From contig CAYOKT010000089.1 in assembly GCA_964404605.1 (NCBI GenBank), forward strand, positions 1-11,738: a stretch of 11,738 nt of DNA, in the 5' to 3' direction. The notes beneath the pieces are model-generated. The model was not told the origin of the DNA and searched no databases. It saw nothing but the letters and a program-made list of their open reading frames with translations. The position numbers and the translations under genes were made by a program. Position 1 is the first letter of the stretch. Every line of letters begins with the position of its first letter. The DNA is from CAYOKT01 sp964404605. GTDB lineage: Bacteria > Electryoneota > Electryoneia > Electryoneales > Electryoneaceae. Of the stretch, positions 8,537 through 11,738 are shown in pieces.

Positions 8537-9498
8537 GGACCACGCAACGTGGATCACTTACCCCCACCATCCTTCTCGCGCTCGGCGTGGTAGGAACGTG
8601 GGGGTTTTCCTTTATCGCCATCGAGGTGGCCCTGCGGGCGATGAGCCCCGGCCAGCTCGTGCTCCTGCGTTTCCTGCCGACACTGGTCGTGTTCCTCCCC
8701 CTCGCATTGGCCGGGTTGAAGGTGGAATCGACCCGTCTTACGCCGGCGGATTGGGCGCGGTTCATGGTGGTCGGTCTGTTCGGCGTAGCGTTCTACAACA
8801 TCGCGCTGAACACCGGACAGACGATGATACCCGCTTCGCTGGCGGCGCTGGTCATCGCGCTCAACCCGGCGGCGATCGCGCTCGTCGCGGCGTTCTGGCT
8901 CGGGGAGCGCCCTCCCCTGCGGACCTGGGCGGGGCTGCTGATCGCGCTGGCCGGGATCGCCGTGGTCGTACTGGCGCGCCATCAGCCGGTCGAGTCGCGC
9001 CGATTGACAGCGCTCGGGGTGCTGATCACCCTCGGCGCCCCGGTGAGCTGGGGAGTGTTCAGCGCGGGTCTTCGGCGCTACACGCCCTCGATGGGCGCCC
9101 TGACCCCGATCGCCCTGGCGATGAGCCTCGGCACCCTACCGCTTCTCATCTTCGTCCGTCGTGACCTGGTCGACACGGTCACCGCGGCGCCGCCGGTCGT
9201 GGTCGGCGCCGTGCTGTTCCTCACCCTCGCCTGCACGCTCTTCGGGTTCACCGGTTGGGCGACGGTGCTCAAGCGCATGGAGGCGGCGAAGGCGGGCGCG
9301 TTCATCTACCTCGTGCCGCTCATCGCCGCGGTCGCCGGCCGGTTCCTGCTGAACGAACCGCTCGATGCCCCGCTGATTCTCGGCGGGATCATCGTCCTCG
9401 CCGGGGTGGCGCTCGCCACCGGCCGCCTGCGCCTGCCCGGCAGCCACCCGGGCGGACCCGGCCCACCCGGACCGGCGGGGAGCCGGCCCGCCTCCTGA
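8533..9498 (+). CDS. DMT/EamA-family membrane transporter (start codon probably CTG)
   Basis: This is a ten-helix inner-membrane exporter of the drug/metabolite transporter superfamily, made of two five-helix EamA repeats. Members export amino acids, their analogues or other metabolites; the substrate here is unknown. The two repeats show WGFSFIAIEVALR with ALNPAAIALVAAFWLGERP, and LGAPVSWGVFSAGLRRY with YLVPLIAAVAGRFLLNEP. The frame has no ATG, GTG or TTG before GTG 8587, yet starting there cuts off half of helix 1 and has no Shine-Dalgarno sequence. In-frame CTG 8533 overlaps the trxA stop as CTGA, lies 7 bases after GAGAAGG (8519-8525), and restores TPTILLALGVVGTWGFSF as helix 1, giving 321 residues. 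The C-terminal tail is Pro/Gly-rich (GSHPGGPGPPGPAGSRPAS). It is probably translationally coupled to trxA. Family assignment is firm; the start is inferred. Confidence 0.85.
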   Translation: MRTTQRGSLTPTILLALGVVGTWGFSFIAIEVALRAMSPGQLVLLRFLPTLVVFLPLALAGLKVESTRLTPADWARFMVVGLFGVAFYNIALNTGQTMIPASLAALVIALNPAAIALVAAFWLGERPPLRTWAGLLIALAGIAVVVLARHQPVESRRLTALGVLITLGAPVSWGVFSAGLRRYTPSMGALTPIALAMSLGTLPLLIFVRRDLVDTVTAAPPVVVGAVLFLTLACTLFGFTGWATVLKRMEAAKAGAFIYLVPLIAAVAGRFLLNEPLDAPLILGGIIVLAGVALATGRLRLPGSHPGGPGPPGPAGSRPAS

Positions 9499-9513
9499 AG
9501 CCGGCGCCGCGCC

Positions 9514-9543
9514 TTGCCGGAGGAAGGAACCCCCGGCTACTTT
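9514..9543 (+). promoter_or_regulatory. Putative nitroreductase promoter
   Basis: TTGCCG (9514-9519), an 18-base spacer and TACTTT (9538-9543) lie just before the gene and would give a leader of about 20 bases. The sequence around the -10, GGCTACTTTTCGG, is close to the hisS version on the other strand, GGCTACTTTGCGG. Confidence 0.45.
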
Positions 9544-9570
9544 TCGGGTCCACGAAACCCGGAGACTTCG

Positions 9571-10278
9571 ATGACTGTATCGGAAGCCATCCACCAGCGC
9601 CGCAGCGTTCATTTCTACGACCCGACCCGGGAAGTCCGGGACGATCAGCTGCGAGAGCTGATCGAGATCTCCCGCCTCGCCCCTTCCTCCTTCAACCTCA
9701 ACCACTGGCGCTTCATCATCGTGAAGAGCGAGGAGGGAAAGCGGAAACTGCACGCGGCCTCCCTGAACCAGAAGCACCTCCTCGACGCCTCGGCGGTGCT
9801 GATCGTCCTCGGGAAGATCGACGCCCACGAAGATGTCGAACGGTTCGCCGGGGACTGGATCGCCAAGGGGTACTACCCGGACGACAAGCACCTGAAGATC
9901 GTCTCGGAACGGTTTTACGGGACCAATCCGACCGTGCAGCGGGACGAGGCGATCCGCAGCACCTCGATCATGGTGGGGATGATGATGCTCGCCGCGGTGG
10001 AGCGCGGGCTGTCGACGGCGGCGGTGATCGGGTTCCGCCCGGACGAGGTGATGAGGAGCTTCGAGATCCCGGAGAACTACCTGCCGGTCATGCTGCTGAC
10101 CATCGGCTACGAAGCGAAACCGATGCCCGAGCGGGTTATGCGTCTGCCCTTCGAGGAGATCGCTTTCCGCGAGAGCTTCGGCGAACCGATCGCCGAATCG
10201 TGGACCGATTCACCTGAACCGGTCCACTTGCCCCGTCCGGGGAAGGAGGCAGCACGCCGGGAGGAGACGCCGCTTTGA
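9571..10278 (+). CDS. Nitroreductase-family FMN-dependent oxidoreductase
   Basis: This family binds FMN and uses NAD(P)H to reduce nitro compounds, quinones or other small molecules, usually as a cytoplasmic homodimer. The 235-residue product begins MTVSEAIHQRRSVHFYDP with the FMN-phosphate-binding arginines (R10, R11) and S12. It continues with RLAPSSFNLNHWRFIIV (35-51), the central helix region SIMVGMMMLAAVERGLSTA, IGFRPDEV and the C-terminal LPVMLLTIGYEA. The native substrate cannot be read from sequence. The family core ends near residue 205 (RLPFEEIAFRESF); about 30 further residues (SWTDSPEPVHLPRPGKEAAR and on) look like an unstructured tail. ATG 9571 is preceded by GGAG (9561-9564) at 6 bases; the TTG at 9514 is inside the predicted -35 box. 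The stop TGA sits inside the predicted -35 of the next gene. Confidence 0.9.
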   Translation: MTVSEAIHQRRSVHFYDPTREVRDDQLRELIEISRLAPSSFNLNHWRFIIVKSEEGKRKLHAASLNQKHLLDASAVLIVLGKIDAHEDVERFAGDWIAKGYYPDDKHLKIVSERFYGTNPTVQRDEAIRSTSIMVGMMMLAAVERGLSTAAVIGFRPDEVMRSFEIPENYLPVMLLTIGYEAKPMPERVMRLPFEEIAFRESFGEPIAESWTDSPEPVHLPRPGKEAARREETPL

Positions 10279-10302
10279 CACGCGGCTCTCCTCCTTTACT
10301 TT
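10275..10302 (+). promoter_or_regulatory. Putative saccharopine reductase promoter
   Basis: A consensus TTGACA (10275-10280), a 16-base spacer and TACTTT (10297-10302) would give a leader of nearly 50 bases. The -35 box contains the stop codon of the nitroreductase gene. Confidence 0.5.
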
Positions 10303-10356
10303 TCCCTCCATCCGGAGCGATGTCGAGCCGGCCGGACAAACAAAAGGGTAACCCGC

Positions 10357-11709
10357 ATGAAACGCATACTGGTCCTCGGCGCGGGACAGAGCTCCCCCTT
10401 CCTGATTCGTTACCTGCTGGACAAGGCCGCCGTGCACGACTGGCGGATCACGGTTGGTGACCTGGATGAGTCCCCCGCGCGCCGGCAGGTCGGCGATCAC
10501 CCCCGGGGAGAGGCGGTCCGGTTCGATGTCACCCACCCGGAGCAGTTGACAGCCCTGGTGGAGCAGACGGACCTCGTCGTCTACCTGCTCGCACCGCGCT
10601 TCATGCACTCCGTGGCGTGGGAATGCGTCCGGCACGGCGCCCACATGGTCTCGGTCTCCTACCGCGACCAGGATATCCGCGACCTCGACGAGGATGCGAG
10701 GCGGAAGGGCGTGATCCTGCTGAACGAGATGGGTCTCGACCCCGGGATCGACCACATGACGGCGATGTCCACCATCGAGCGCGTGCGGTCGCGGGGCGGG
10801 GTGATCACGAGGTTCCTCTCCTACGGCAGCGGCCTTCCGGCCCCCGATTCCCTCAACAACCCGCTGCACTATTTCATCACCTGGAACCCGCGAAACATCG
10901 TCATGTCGGGCATCGGGGGCGCGCAGTTCCTCGAGGAGGGGCGGATCAAGGTGATCCCCTACCACCGCATCTTCGACTTCACCTGGCCGGTGGAGGTGGA
11001 GGGCATCGGCACCCTCGAAGCCTATCCCAACCGGGATTCCCTCTCCTACAAGCAGCAGTTCGGGCTGAAGCACGCCGAGACGATGATCCGCGGCACCCTG
11101 CGCTATCCCGGGTGGAGCGAGACCTGGTCGCGTATCATCCGCCTCGGACTGGCCAACGAGGTGATCCGCATCCCGGACCTGCGGGAGCTGACCTACCGCG
11201 AGTTCGTCGAGATGTTCCTGCCGAAACAGGTGAACGGCTCCTCCCTCGAACAGCGTGTCGCCGCCTACCTCGACATCAGCCCCACCGGGGTCATCATGGA
11301 AAACCTCAAGTGGCTCGGTCTCTTCTCGGACCAGCCGGTGGATCTCGAGAGCGGAACCGCGACCGACGTGATGATCAGCTTGATCCGCCGCAAACTGAAG
11401 ATGGACGAGAACTCACGCGACATGGTGATCCTCGTGCACGACCTCCTCGCCCGGTACCCGGAGGAGGGTGGACGGCAGGAACGGGTGGTGTCGACGTTCG
11501 TCGAGTACGGGGAGCGAGGAGGGGTCACCGCGATGGCGAAGACGGTCGGCCTGCCGGCGGCGATCGCCGTGGAGATGATCCTCAGCGGGCAACTGCCGCT
11601 CACCGGCTCGCACATCCCGATTCACCCCACGATCTATGAACCGGTTCTGAGAAAGCTGGAGGAACACGGCTTCCGTTTCCAGGAACGCGTTGAGCCGGTG
11701 AGCCCCTGA
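10357..11709 (+). CDS. Saccharopine dehydrogenase (glutamate-forming) / saccharopine reductase, Lys9-type
   Basis: Lys9-type enzymes interconvert saccharopine with glutamate plus 2-aminoadipate 6-semialdehyde using NADP(H) (EC 1.5.1.10), in lysine synthesis by the aminoadipate route or in lysine breakdown. The 450 residues match the length of yeast Lys9. The N-terminal Rossmann domain has ILVLGAGQSSPFLIRYLL (4-21). The catalytic/dimer domain shows NEMGLDPGIDHMTAMSTI (123-140), SYGSGLPAPDSLNNPLHY (155-172), TWNPRNIV and IRGTLRYPGWSE (244-255), all close to Lys9 signatures. It does not resemble the lysine-forming type (EC 1.5.1.7). ATG 10357 follows AAGGG (10344-10348) by 8 bases. No other lysine-pathway gene is in the window, so direction and pathway are unknown. 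Carboxynorspermidine dehydrogenase is a related alternative but fits less well. Confidence 0.9.
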   Translation: MKRILVLGAGQSSPFLIRYLLDKAAVHDWRITVGDLDESPARRQVGDHPRGEAVRFDVTHPEQLTALVEQTDLVVYLLAPRFMHSVAWECVRHGAHMVSVSYRDQDIRDLDEDARRKGVILLNEMGLDPGIDHMTAMSTIERVRSRGGVITRFLSYGSGLPAPDSLNNPLHYFITWNPRNIVMSGIGGAQFLEEGRIKVIPYHRIFDFTWPVEVEGIGTLEAYPNRDSLSYKQQFGLKHAETMIRGTLRYPGWSETWSRIIRLGLANEVIRIPDLRELTYREFVEMFLPKQVNGSSLEQRVAAYLDISPTGVIMENLKWLGLFSDQPVDLESGTATDVMISLIRRKLKMDENSRDMVILVHDLLARYPEEGGRQERVVSTFVEYGERGGVTAMAKTVGLPAAIAVEMILSGQLPLTGSHIPIHPTIYEPVLRKLEEHGFRFQERVEPVSP

Positions 11710-11738
11710 AGGCGCGGTATCTGGCGGACTCCCCTGCG

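Noticed and set aside
10210..11073. 287-codon minus-strand open frame
   Set aside because: Antisense to the saccharopine reductase; a compositional shadow.

Overview
This is a high-GC bacterial chromosome segment with eight complete protein genes and one gene cut by the left edge. Nothing marks it as plasmid, prophage or genomic island. It reads as ordinary housekeeping and metabolic DNA from a motile Gram-negative-type bacterium. Two weak clues point toward the FCB (Bacteroidota-like) side of the tree. The histidyl-tRNA synthetase is of the subtype that carries RYDLTVP and ARGLDYYTG signatures, as in Bacteroidota and eukaryotes. Several genes are also preceded by a TTG(A/C)C...TACTTT promoter-like pair whose -10 part recalls the Bacteroidota -7 box. 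This placement is inference; no rRNA or marker phylogeny is available here.

Layout: (1) 1-2684, minus strand: aconitase A (acnA), lacking only its last few codons. (2) 2685-2902: divergent intergenic region. (3) 2903-4472, plus strand: a motA-motB stator pair of the PomAB-like type, with no other flagellar genes nearby. (4) 4473-5250: a noncoding stretch of lower GC, packed with short palindromes and two MITE-like elements bounded by GTCAYYCTGA inverted repeats. (5) 7665-5251, minus strand: hisS followed by an extended SDR epimerase/reductase of HpnA-like type. (6) 7666-8200: divergent intergenic region with a palindrome over the predicted hisS -35 box. (7) 8201-9498, plus strand: a thioredoxin with a WCAPC active site, then a DMT/EamA transporter that probably starts at a CTG codon overlapping the trxA stop. 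(8) 9571-10278, plus strand: nitroreductase-family flavoprotein. (9) 10357-11709, plus strand: saccharopine reductase (Lys9-type).

The genes do not form one pathway. Two pairs look co-transcribed (motA-motB and trxA-DMT), hisS-SDR is probably a third, and the nitroreductase and saccharopine reductase seem to have their own promoters. I see no convincing new multi-gene system. The points most worth a second look are the possible CTG start, the repeat cluster, the recurrent promoter motif and the palindrome at the hisS promoter.
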